This document shows, piece after piece, positions 1-5,836 of a DNA stretch of 7,052 nt. The DNA lies in assembly GCA_030158535.1 (NCBI GenBank), contig JAOASV010000124.1, forward strand, positions 5,581-12,632, written 5' to 3'. Within the stretch, counting starts at the first letter, position 1, and each line of letters begins with the position of its first letter. This DNA comes from Sediminibacterium sp. (GTDB taxonomy: Bacteria > Bacteroidota > Bacteroidia > Chitinophagales > Chitinophagaceae). Under the pieces are notes generated by a model. The model saw nothing but the letters and a program-made list of their open reading frames with translations. It was not told the DNA's origin and searched no databases. A program made the translations under genes and the position numbers.

Positions 1-599
1 TCAAAAAATTCTTTTACAAGTCTAATGCCATGTGTAGTGCCCTGGCTATGTGAAGCAATTATAATGGCTCTTCCTTTGTTTTCATTTGCTAAATAATATT
101 CGAAGGCAGCTTTTACATCTTGATACGCAAGTTCAAAAGCGGCAATAGCAATTGTCGTATCTGCTGGTGTTACCGGGTAGTAAGCACTGATATGGGTTTG
201 TCTATATCGTGGTGCAAACAACCTGCCTGCAACATTAAATAAACTTCCTTGGTAAAGTACCGGGCTAAAATCAGTTCTTGCTGCTAATAATGCATCTGAA
301 ATGTCGGCGTTAAGTCCAAAAGGTTTTTCGGTCCCTAAATAAGTGGTGGGATGAATAAAAAATACGTCCACGGCACTATCTTTTTGGTAGGACTCCATAA
401 GTGGTGCCGGAACACTATCCGACGGATCATGAATAGAAGGGTGTGCAGCCCAATAACTTAGATCTTTGTAGTTGGGCCCTTCAGGCGCTTTAGTAATTTG
501 GTAGTTTGACGCTAGTTTTTGATAGCTATTGCTGCAACTAGACATAAATAATGCCAGTACAATGATTGCAAATAGGTTTGTGGGGGTATGTTTCATCAT
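1..599 (-). CDS. DUF3089 family alpha/beta-hydrolase-like lipoprotein (N-terminal part, runs off the left edge)
   Basis: Reading the minus strand from 599 gives 199 uninterrupted codons up to the window edge. The protein begins MMKHTPTN, followed by a hydrophobic stretch ending FMSSC, a lipobox that would make Cys22 the lipidated residue of a mature envelope lipoprotein. Family marks seen are HPTTYL (residues 83-88), a middle segment VAGRLFAPRYRQ, and SHSQG (183-187), a nucleophile elbow with Ser185 as the likely catalytic serine. Together these match DUF3089, a family of uncharacterised alpha/beta hydrolases; the substrate is unknown. Family members are usually above 300 aa, from memory, so the C-terminal part, including the expected catalytic histidine, is missing here only because the window ends. 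The start could be either of two adjacent ATG codons (599 or 596). It is transcribed divergently from the oxygenase gene. Family assignment is strong; function is inferred only at the level of hydrolase. Confidence 0.88.
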   Translation of the reverse strand, partial: MMKHTPTNLFAIIVLALFMSSCSNSYQKLASNYQITKAPEGPNYKDLSYWAAHPSIHDPSDSVPAPLMESYQKDSAVDVFFIHPTTYLGTEKPFGLNADISDALLAARTDFSPVLYQGSLFNVAGRLFAPRYRQTHISAYYPVTPADTTIAIAAFELAYQDVKAAFEYYLANENKGRAIIIASHSQGTTHGIRLVKEFF

Positions 600-607
600 A
601 GATAAGA

Positions 608-615
608 CAAAATTA
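608..615 (-). promoter_or_regulatory. Candidate -7 promoter element for the DUF3089 lipoprotein gene
   Basis: TAATTTTG on the minus strand fits TAnnTTTG exactly and ends 8 nt before the ATG at 599. A transcript starting the usual few bases downstream would have almost no 5' leader. The -33 side is weak: the nearest TTG on this strand (641-639) leaves a 23-bp spacer, longer than usual. Confidence 0.45.
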
Positions 616-664
616 AACAATTATGGGCTGCTTTGCTGCAATATCCTTTGTTAAATAAGCGTTT

Positions 665-672
665 TATGTTTA
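665..672 (+). promoter_or_regulatory. Weak candidate -7 promoter element for the oxygenase gene
   Basis: TATGTTTA resembles the TACCTTTA boxes seen before two other genes in this window (3743-3750 and 4751-4758) and sits 16 nt before the ATG at 689. The nearest upstream TTTG (647-650) leaves only 14 bp, shorter than the usual spacing, so the call rests on the -7 likeness alone. Confidence 0.25.
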
Positions 673-688
673 TAATAATCACATAATT

Positions 689-1633
689 ATGTCTATACCA
701 GTAGTTGATTTGGCAGATTTTTTAAGTGGTGACGCTACTAAAAAAGCCTCTTTTGTAAAAGCACTTGGTGAAGCCTATGAAACAGTTGGTTTTGTAGCCG
801 TAAAAAATCATGGAATTCCAGACGCGTTAATTACTGCACAATACGATCAGGTGCAGCAGTTTTTTTCGTTGCCGCTAGAAAAAAAACTAACTTATCAAAT
901 AGATGGACTTGCGGGTCAGCGAGGGTATACAAGTTTTGGAACAGAACACGCCAAAGGAAGTGAAGCGCCGGATCTAAAAGAGTTTTTTCAATACGGGCAA
1001 ACGGTTCCAGCAAGTCATCCATTAAAATGGGAATATCCAGACAATGTGGCTGTAGCAGAAATTCCTTCACTCAATACTACTTTACTTCAAGCATATCGAA
1101 ATTTTGAAAAAAGTGGAAAAGCATTATTACAAGCCATTGCTATTTATTTAGATCTTGACGAATATTTTTTTGATGCACATATCGAAGAAGGCAATTCGAT
1201 TTTACGTTGTATTCATTATCCACCCATTACACAGGAACCTAAATCTGCCATACGCGCAGAGCAACACGAAGACATTAATTTGATTACGTTATTAGTTGGC
1301 GCTTCTGCAGATGGGTTACAAATTTTAACAAAGGCTGGTAATTGGGTGGGTGTTACTTCACTCCCAGAACAAATTGTGGTGAATGTTGGTGACATGTTAC
1401 AAAGGCTCACCAATAATAAATTAAAAAGCACCACACATAGAGTGGTGAATCCACCAAAAGAACACTGGCACACCAGTCGATTTTCGATGCCATTTTTCTT
1501 ACATCCAAAAAGTGAAATGAGTTTAGCTTGTTTGGATAGTTGTATAGACGATGCAAATCCAAAAGCATATCCTGATGCAACTGCGGGAGAATATTTAGAT
1601 GAAAGGCTTCGCGAAATTGGATTAAAAAAATAA
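689..1633 (+). CDS. Isopenicillin-N-synthase-like 2-oxoglutarate/Fe(II)-dependent oxygenase
   Basis: The 314-aa product is a cytosolic non-haem iron oxygenase; no signal peptide or membrane segment is seen. The N-terminal DIOX_N-type region (about residues 3-110) starts IPVVDLADF and contains GFVAVKNHGIP. The C-terminal 2OG-FeII_Oxy jelly roll (about 165-275) carries the iron triad His193 and Asp195 (in QHEDINLITLLVG) and His250 (in STTHRVVNP). RFS (264-266) supplies Arg264 and Ser266, the RxS pair that binds the 2-oxoglutarate C5 carboxylate. All expected active-site residues are present and the length is normal for the family. The reaction type (2-oxoglutarate decarboxylation coupled to substrate oxidation) follows from the family; the substrate cannot be read from the sequence. 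True isopenicillin N synthase is unlikely, as no beta-lactam genes are nearby. The chromate transporter gene begins 2 nt after its stop, so the two are probably co-translated. The ATG at 689 is the natural start. Confidence 0.92.
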   Translation: MSIPVVDLADFLSGDATKKASFVKALGEAYETVGFVAVKNHGIPDALITAQYDQVQQFFSLPLEKKLTYQIDGLAGQRGYTSFGTEHAKGSEAPDLKEFFQYGQTVPASHPLKWEYPDNVAVAEIPSLNTTLLQAYRNFEKSGKALLQAIAIYLDLDEYFFDAHIEEGNSILRCIHYPPITQEPKSAIRAEQHEDINLITLLVGASADGLQILTKAGNWVGVTSLPEQIVVNVGDMLQRLTNNKLKSTTHRVVNPPKEHWHTSRFSMPFFLHPKSEMSLACLDSCIDDANPKAYPDATAGEYLDERLREIGLKK

Positions 1634-1635
1634 CC

Positions 1636-2889
1636 TTGGCATTAATTCGTCATATACCATTTTTACGCGCTGTTATTTGGCATAGCTTAACAGCTTTTGG
1701 AGGTCCGCAAGGCCACCTAGGTATGATGATGAAAACGTTTGTACATCGCCGCAAAGATGTTACAGAAGCTGAATTATTAGAATACAATGGTTTTTGTCAA
1801 CTCTTACCTGGCGCTTCTTCTACGCAAACATTGGCGCTGATTGGTTATAAAAGAGGTGGCTATACATTAGCGGTATTAACACTTTTAATTTGGATAACGC
1901 CTGCTTGCGCGCTCATGGGCGGACTTTCGTTTTTACTCAATTATTTTGAAGATAAAAATCAGGTCATTGGAGCATTTAAATTTATTAGACCCATGGCTAT
2001 TGGGTTTATTGCTTATTCGGCGCTAAAGATTTTACCGATTGCTGTTCATAATACTATCACACGTGTGATACTAGTAGTTGGCGCTGCCTCTACTTTTTTA
2101 TTTTTTAAAACGCCCTGGATATTTCCAGCCTTAATTGTAGCTGCTGGTATTGCAACAAATTTTAGTGATAAAAGAATTCCTGAAAAAGAAAAACCTGTTA
2201 AAAAAATCAAGTGGGTGAGTTTATTTTTATTTGTTGCATGTTTTGCGCTAGCCGGTTATTTATCGGAGACAGCAACGCGCAATAACTGGGAAAACAGAAA
2301 AGCATTTAACTTGTTTGAGCACAATTATAGAAATGGAAGTTTGGTATTTGGTGGTGGCGATGTGCTCATGCCATTACTCTATGAGCAGTATGTAACCAGG
2401 CCTGCCTCCAAACGCATCATAGATAATAAACGCGATGTGTTAAAAATGAATCAAGCCGATTTTTTAACGGGTTCAGGTATTGTAAGAGCAATACCGGGTC
2501 CTGTATTTTCGATAGCCGCATTTTCAGGTGGTATGACCATGCGTTCGGAAGGCGCATCGACGCAAATGCTTGGTATTATTATTGGTGCTATTGGTATTTT
2601 TTTACCCAGCGCTTTTTTAGTGCTTTTCTTTTTTCCGGTATGGAGTTATGTAAAACGATATGTAGTTATTTTTAGATCATTAGAAGGCATCAACGCTGCC
2701 GTTGCTGGCATTTTATTTGGTGCTACTGCGTATTTAATGAAAGATCATTTTTTGGACCCTGCTGCTGCAAGTTATTTATGGATTCAGTGGTTGGTTGTGG
2801 TGGGTACTATTTTATTACTTCGCATCAACAAAATACCCGCACCCCTTATTGTTGCGTCAATATTTATACTAGGATTATTGCTTCACTAA
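1636..2889 (+). CDS. chrA: CHR-family chromate transporter (ChrA-like), TTG start
   Basis: The 417-aa, strongly hydrophobic inner-membrane protein has the two-domain layout of long-chain CHR transporters. The N-terminal half carries FGGPQGHLGMM (21-31) and QLLPGASSTQTLALIGYKRGG (55-75 region). The second half carries the matching FGGGDVLMPLL (238-248) and AIPGPVFSIAAFSGG (285-299). A charged loop (about 178-192, KRIPEKEKPVKK) separates the halves. Characterised ChrA proteins export chromate from the cytoplasm, but many homologues are untested, so the substrate here is inferred. The start must be upstream of FGGP. The first in-frame ATG (1723) lies after it, and an in-frame stop at 1600-1602 blocks extension, leaving TTG at 1636 as the only common start codon. 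No Shine-Dalgarno is seen. The stop of the oxygenase gene is 2 nt upstream, suggesting reinitiation. A 16-bp palindrome lies within the gene at 2055-2070. No chromate-responsive regulator is visible nearby. Confidence 0.9.
   Translation: MALIRHIPFLRAVIWHSLTAFGGPQGHLGMMMKTFVHRRKDVTEAELLEYNGFCQLLPGASSTQTLALIGYKRGGYTLAVLTLLIWITPACALMGGLSFLLNYFEDKNQVIGAFKFIRPMAIGFIAYSALKILPIAVHNTITRVILVVGAASTFLFFKTPWIFPALIVAAGIATNFSDKRIPEKEKPVKKIKWVSLFLFVACFALAGYLSETATRNNWENRKAFNLFEHNYRNGSLVFGGGDVLMPLLYEQYVTRPASKRIIDNKRDVLKMNQADFLTGSGIVRAIPGPVFSIAAFSGGMTMRSEGASTQMLGIIIGAIGIFLPSAFLVLFFFPVWSYVKRYVVIFRSLEGINAAVAGILFGATAYLMKDHFLDPAAASYLWIQWLVVVGTILLLRINKIPAPLIVASIFILGLLLH
2055..2070. repeat. 16-bp perfect palindrome inside the chromate transporter gene
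   Basis: TATCACACGTGTGATA reads identically on both strands. After one mismatched pair (2054/2071) two more pairs match (2053/2072 and 2052/2073). It encodes part of the segment around residues 140-145 (TITRVI). With no loop it is a better candidate for a dimeric protein-binding site than for an RNA hairpin, but it may be accidental. Confidence 0.5.
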
Positions 2890-2922
2890 AAACAAGTTAA
2901 ATTATAGCCTCAAATGCGGTAA

Positions 2923-2952
2923 TCTGCGCCGACTGTTATAATATTACACTTA
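2923..2952 (+). promoter_or_regulatory. Candidate promoter of the CarboxypepD_reg-like gene
   Basis: TCTG (2923-2926) and TACACTTA (2945-2952), 18 bp apart, sit where the -33 and -7 boxes lie in the better-matched promoter upstream of 3756. Both regions share the 9-mer TGCGCCGAC (2925-2933 here) and the frame ATTACnnTTA or a close variant. The -7 box has two mismatches to TAnnTTTG, so this call depends on the resemblance to the second site. Confidence 0.35.
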
Positions 2953-2964
2953 AAACTGCTGCAT

Positions 2965-3741
2965 TTGAAGCGAAGGCTACTCCCTTTTATTATTGTTTTT
3001 TGCCTTTTAATTGGTCAAATGTCCAAGGGGCACGCGCAGTATGTAACCATTGCAGGAACCGTCTATGATGTAACAGCCCGTAATCCTTTAGAAGCTGTAG
3101 CAGTGCGCTCTACATCGGGTAGAGGAGGCGTTACTGATTCGGCAGGAAGGTATATCGTTACCGTTTTAAAAACCGATTCTATTTGGTTTTCAATGATTGG
3201 TAAAAACACCATGAAATATCCGGTTGATACCATTTCTAATTTGGACAATTTTAATATTATGATTCATCTAAAGGCTACTGATTTGCCTGAAGTGAAAGTG
3301 CGTAATAATTACTACAGATACGATTCAATTCAAAATAGGATTGACAATGCAAAAGGCTTTAATTATAAAAAACCAAGCCTTGGTATTACCTCCAATCCCA
3401 ACTATAATCCGGGTGGCTTAACGGTTGGCTTTGATTTAGAAGCCATCATTAATATGTTTAGGTTTAAGCGTAACCAGAACATGGAATTTTTACAAAAAAG
3501 ACTCATCGATCAAGAACAGGAAAAGTATGTCAACTTCAGGTTTAGTAAAGCCTTTGTTCGAAAAATCACACTGCTAAAATCGCCAGAGCTAGATACGTTT
3601 ATGGTTCGTTTTAGACCCCCTTACGAACTCGTTACAAAAATGAATGATTTAGAATTCGGTTATTACATCGAAAAGCAACTTGAAATTTATAGGCGAACTA
3701 AAAATTCGTACCGCGGCAGTTTGCGCCGACGCGATGATTAA
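2965..3741 (+). CDS. Secreted CarboxypepD_reg-like domain protein, function unknown, TTG start
   Basis: The 258-aa product starts with a clear signal peptide: KRR, then LLPFIIVFCLLIG, with likely cleavage after GHA (residue 24) to leave Gln25. Residues about 27-103 (IAGTVYDVTARNPLEAVAV, then GGVTDSAGRYIV) form a carboxypeptidase-regulatory-like beta-sandwich, as in the N-terminus of many Bacteroidota outer-membrane proteins. The remainder has no TonB-dependent barrel. It contains the conserved-looking segments GFDLEAIINMFRFKRNQ, FLQKRLIDQEQEKYVNFRF and a charged C-terminus. This two-part form is familiar as a stand-alone Bacteroidota family without an assigned function; an envelope location is inferred. 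TTG at 2965 is the only common start codon giving the signal peptide: an in-frame stop occurs at 2920-2922, and the first ATG falls at residue 19, inside the signal. It is 75 bp from the transporter gene and 14 bp before the next gene. Confidence 0.85.
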   Translation: MKRRLLPFIIVFCLLIGQMSKGHAQYVTIAGTVYDVTARNPLEAVAVRSTSGRGGVTDSAGRYIVTVLKTDSIWFSMIGKNTMKYPVDTISNLDNFNIMIHLKATDLPEVKVRNNYYRYDSIQNRIDNAKGFNYKKPSLGITSNPNYNPGGLTVGFDLEAIINMFRFKRNQNMEFLQKRLIDQEQEKYVNFRFSKAFVRKITLLKSPELDTFMVRFRPPYELVTKMNDLEFGYYIEKQLEIYRRTKNSYRGSLRRRDD

Positions 3742-3750
3742 TTACCTTTA
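3720..3750 (+). promoter_or_regulatory. Bacteroidota-type promoter overlapping the 3' end of the preceding gene
   Basis: TTTG (3720-3723), a 19-bp spacer and TACCTTTA (3743-3750) match the Bacteroidota layout TTTG-N19-TAnnTTTG with only the last base of the -7 box differing. The -33 box lies inside the last codons of the CarboxypepD_reg-like gene. Only 5 nt separate the -7 box from the ATG at 3756, so the transcript would be leaderless or nearly so. The shared 9-mer TGCGCCGAC occupies 3722-3730. Confidence 0.55.
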
Positions 3751-3755
3751 GCATT

Positions 3756-4721
3756 ATGCGTTTTTTTCTAACAATCATTTTTTGTACTTTTTTTGCTGCA
3801 TTGTCTGCGCAAAACAAAACCGGTGTATGGTACGGTGTCATTGTGTTTGAGCCCGATGGAGTTAGGGAAGTAGATTCAGAACCTCGCATTCGAGTAGACG
3901 CGCAGGCTGGTAGGATTGTAAATGTGCCTCCTATATATGCGGGCTCTATGTCACTTTCAAAATCAAGAACGTATACAAAAGCTAAATTAGAAATTGTTGA
4001 CACTGCAAATCAGATGATGGCCGTGCTCACCACCTTTAGTGCCGATCAAAAAAAGTTAAGCGCTTATTTATTTTATTTATCCGCTACACCTACCGAAAAA
4101 TATAATTACTATGCAAAAGCGGTTCGTTGTTTAGTGAATGAAACAGAACATACGCCTAGTTTATTTGACCTTCACGGCAATTTTATTTTTACAGATACGA
4201 GTGTTGTATTTAGTGGTATTTGGGAAAGTCCTTTTGGGAAAAGTAGGTTGGGAAAATTTAGCTTTCAGCCAAGCATACAATCTGTGAATGTAAATCCAGA
4301 ACTTCTTGTTCAGTGGAATGATATAGTAAAGGTGGTACCGGCGTTAACTGATATTGAAAGTTGGGCGCCATCCACAAGTAATTTTGATACACTGCTCACT
4401 AAATCTTTTTATATCGACTTTTCTATCGCAGAAACAGGCGTCATGGATAACGATACGCTATCCGTATTACTGGATGGACAGGTATTAGAAGAAAATCTGG
4501 TGCTCACCGATAAAAAACATGATTTCAGGGTCAATATTACAACCAAAGACTATCATCAGTTAACCATTCGAACCAAAAGTGAGGGGTCTATTAAAGGAAC
4601 GGGGTACTTATTAAGCATTTCCACCAAAGAAAATGTCTACAAATACAACCTCACGCAGTATAAGTACAATCAATCGGATTGGTTTTTTCATAAGGTAGGT
4701 TCTAGAGACCGGTCTAATTAG
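3756..4721 (+). CDS. Secreted protein of unknown family with a C-terminal beta-rich region
   Basis: I do not recognise the whole 321-aa protein. It begins with a short signal peptide (MRFFLTIIFCTFFAALSAQ), probably cleaved after LSA at residue 18, so it should reach the periplasm or cell surface. The segment GVWYGVIVFEPDG (23-35) starts a first region with alternating hydrophobic strands. Residues about 217-300 form a second region: FYIDFSIAETGVMDNDTLSVLLDG, then a stretch ending YLLSISTKENVYKYNLT. This resembles a beta-sandwich-like C-terminal segment recurring in secreted Bacteroidota proteins (pattern: DxDTvsvxLDG, a middle LTIRTKSEG-like strand, then a closing strand). That resemblance is from memory and is not a formal match. 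No catalytic motif, transmembrane segment or lipobox is visible. The ATG at 3756 sits directly behind a good promoter. It lies between another secreted protein and the efflux operon, with no clear functional link to either. Confidence 0.8.
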   Translation: MRFFLTIIFCTFFAALSAQNKTGVWYGVIVFEPDGVREVDSEPRIRVDAQAGRIVNVPPIYAGSMSLSKSRTYTKAKLEIVDTANQMMAVLTTFSADQKKLSAYLFYLSATPTEKYNYYAKAVRCLVNETEHTPSLFDLHGNFIFTDTSVVFSGIWESPFGKSRLGKFSFQPSIQSVNVNPELLVQWNDIVKVVPALTDIESWAPSTSNFDTLLTKSFYIDFSIAETGVMDNDTLSVLLDGQVLEENLVLTDKKHDFRVNITTKDYHQLTIRTKSEGSIKGTGYLLSISTKENVYKYNLTQYKYNQSDWFFHKVGSRDRSN

Positions 4722-4723
4722 GT

Positions 4724-4745
4724 TTTGCTCTATTTATTGGGCAAA
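4724..4745 (+). terminator. Weak stem-loop after the 321-aa secreted protein gene
   Basis: TTTGCTC (4724-4730) can pair with GGGCAAA (4739-4745), a 7-bp stem with one G-U pair and an 8-nt loop TATTTATT. It lies just after the TAG at 4719-4721. The following bases (TAATTTACCTTT) are only partly T-rich, so it is at best a weak terminator. It also overlaps the promoter region of the adaptor gene. Confidence 0.25.
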
Positions 4746-4750
4746 TAATT

Positions 4751-4758
4751 TACCTTTA
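4751..4758 (+). promoter_or_regulatory. Candidate -7 promoter element of the efflux operon
   Basis: TACCTTTA is identical to the -7 box at 3743-3750 and ends 11 nt before the ATG at 4770. A TTTG at 4724-4727 would serve as -33, though its 23-bp spacer is longer than the usual 19-21. The short sequence AAGG at 4758-4761 is the only hint of a ribosome-binding site before this gene. Confidence 0.4.
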
Positions 4759-4769
4759 AGGCTCTTAAA

Positions 4770-5834
4770 ATGAATGCTTTGAAAAGATGTTCTCTACCCT
4801 TAGTGCTCCTTTTAGCACTTGTAGCCTGTAAAGGTAAACCTGATCAAAAAAAACAAAAAGATGGAGGGCCTAAAGCCGCTATCGTAGATGTTATTATTGC
4901 TTCTAATAATAAAATCAATAAACAAATTGAAGTGAATGGGTCTGTCCTTCCAAATGAAATGACAACCATTCAATCTGAAGTAAGTGGTCGTGTTACTTTT
5001 TTACAAATTTCAGAAGGTAGTACGGTTGCAGCAGGTACTGTGTTAGCACGTATCAACGATGCTGATTTAAAAGCATCTCAACAAAAAATTAATGTGCAAT
5101 TAGACCTCGCGCAAAAAAATGAAGTACGACTTAAAAAATTATTGTCTATTGGTGGTATTAACCAAGCAGACTATGACGTTGTACTCAATCAAGTAAATAC
5201 ATTAAAAGCAGATTTAGCGTTACTCCAAGCGCAGCTTGATAAAACGGTTATTAAAGCTCCGTTTGCTGGAACACTTGGGCTGCGCATGATTAGCATGGGT
5301 GCTTATCTTACACCAGCTACTGTTATAACTACCATTCAACAAGTCAATCAACTTAAAATTGATTTTTCAGTTCCTGAATTTTATGCGCAAAAAATAAAAA
5401 AAGGGGCAGTGGTGCATGTGCAGTCTGCAGACAATAAAACAAAAGCGGATGCTGTTGTAATAGCTACAGAGCCAGTTATCAATGCTACTACCCGTAATTT
5501 AAAAGTGCGGGCCGTATTAAAAGGGCAGGCATTTAATTTAGGTGCGTTTGTAAAAATATCTATCGATGCTACTGCACCTGCCAATAGTATTTTAATTCCA
5601 TCCAATTGTATTATTCCTGAATCAACCGTTAAAAAAGTGGTGGTTGTAAAAGATGGAATTGGTCAGCTCGTAGAAGTGGAAACAGGAGAAAGAAATGAAG
5701 GCCTCGTTCAAATTATAAAAGGCTTATCGGTGGGTGATAGTATTGCTGTGAGTGGTGTTTTGTTTGTAAAACCAAATTCGCCGGTTAAAGTAAGAAGTGT
5801 AAAATTATTAAGTGACATTGCAACGCTAGACTAA
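4770..5834 (+). CDS. Efflux RND transporter periplasmic adaptor subunit (membrane fusion lipoprotein)
   Basis: The 354-aa product bridges an RND pump to an outer-membrane channel across the periplasm. A lipoprotein signal ends LALVAC, with Cys20 the lipid anchor. Domains run as expected for the HlyD/AcrA superfamily. The split biotinyl-lipoyl domain is at about 63-98 (SEVSGRVTFLQISEGSTVAAGTVLA region) and 160-190 (VIKAPFAGTLGLRMISMGAYL region). Between them a short alpha-hairpin (about 99-158) contains RLKKLLSIGGINQADYD. A beta-barrel (about 191-265) and a membrane-proximal domain (about 270-345) follow. The length is typical of AcrA/MexA-like adaptors. The RND gene starts 2 nt after its stop, which fixes the role. 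Substrate cannot be deduced, since HAE1 systems export diverse hydrophobic or amphiphilic compounds. There is no local regulator gene upstream. The ATG at 4770 gives the full lipoprotein signal; a second ATG at 4773-4775 is out of frame. Confidence 0.93.
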   Translation: MNALKRCSLPLVLLLALVACKGKPDQKKQKDGGPKAAIVDVIIASNNKINKQIEVNGSVLPNEMTTIQSEVSGRVTFLQISEGSTVAAGTVLARINDADLKASQQKINVQLDLAQKNEVRLKKLLSIGGINQADYDVVLNQVNTLKADLALLQAQLDKTVIKAPFAGTLGLRMISMGAYLTPATVITTIQQVNQLKIDFSVPEFYAQKIKKGAVVHVQSADNKTKADAVVIATEPVINATTRNLKVRAVLKGQAFNLGAFVKISIDATAPANSILIPSNCIIPESTVKKVVVVKDGIGQLVEVETGERNEGLVQIIKGLSVGDSIAVSGVLFVKPNSPVKVRSVKLLSDIATLD

Positions 5835-5836
5835 TT

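Larger units (their letters stand above)
600..688. promoter_or_regulatory. Divergent intergenic region between the DUF3089 lipoprotein and oxygenase genes
   Basis: This 89-bp AT-rich gap lies between two divergent start codons and must hold both promoters unless transcripts start further away. On the minus strand TAATTTTG (615-608) is an exact match to the Bacteroidota -7 consensus TAnnTTTG. On the plus strand TATGTTTA (665-672) matches seven of the eight positions, counting the two free ones, but has no TTTG at the usual 19-21 bp spacing. A 12-bp perfect palindrome (681-692) overlaps the oxygenase start codon. No Shine-Dalgarno-like sequence is visible for either gene. Confidence 0.6.

Noticed and set aside
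627..639. GCTGC direct repeat in the divergent intergenic region (GCTGC-TTT-GCTGC)
   Set aside because: Only two short copies with no relation to promoter spacing; likely chance.
831..1473. Minus-strand open frames (831-1070 and 1216-1473) opposite the oxygenase gene
   Set aside because: They lie wholly antisense to a well-supported gene with intact catalytic motifs, and their translations show no recognisable domain.
689..1633. A true isopenicillin N synthase (beta-lactam biosynthesis)
   Set aside because: The iron and 2OG motifs are shared by the wider family. The RxS pair points to 2-oxoglutarate use, which IPNS itself does not need, and no NRPS or other beta-lactam genes are visible.
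1636..1722. The chromate transporter as a pseudogene lacking an ATG
   Set aside because: The frame is intact over 417 codons with all family motifs, and TTG at 1636 gives a normal N-terminus directly after the upstream stop.
3698..4003. Minus-strand open frame of 101 codons across the junction of the two secreted-protein genes
   Set aside because: It runs antisense to two genes with clear signal peptides and shows no domain or promoter of its own.
4706..4721. Overlapping small palindromes AGACCGGTCT and CTAATTAG at the end of the 321-aa protein gene
   Set aside because: They have no loop for an RNA hairpin, are short, and fall in coding sequence; this is expected by chance.
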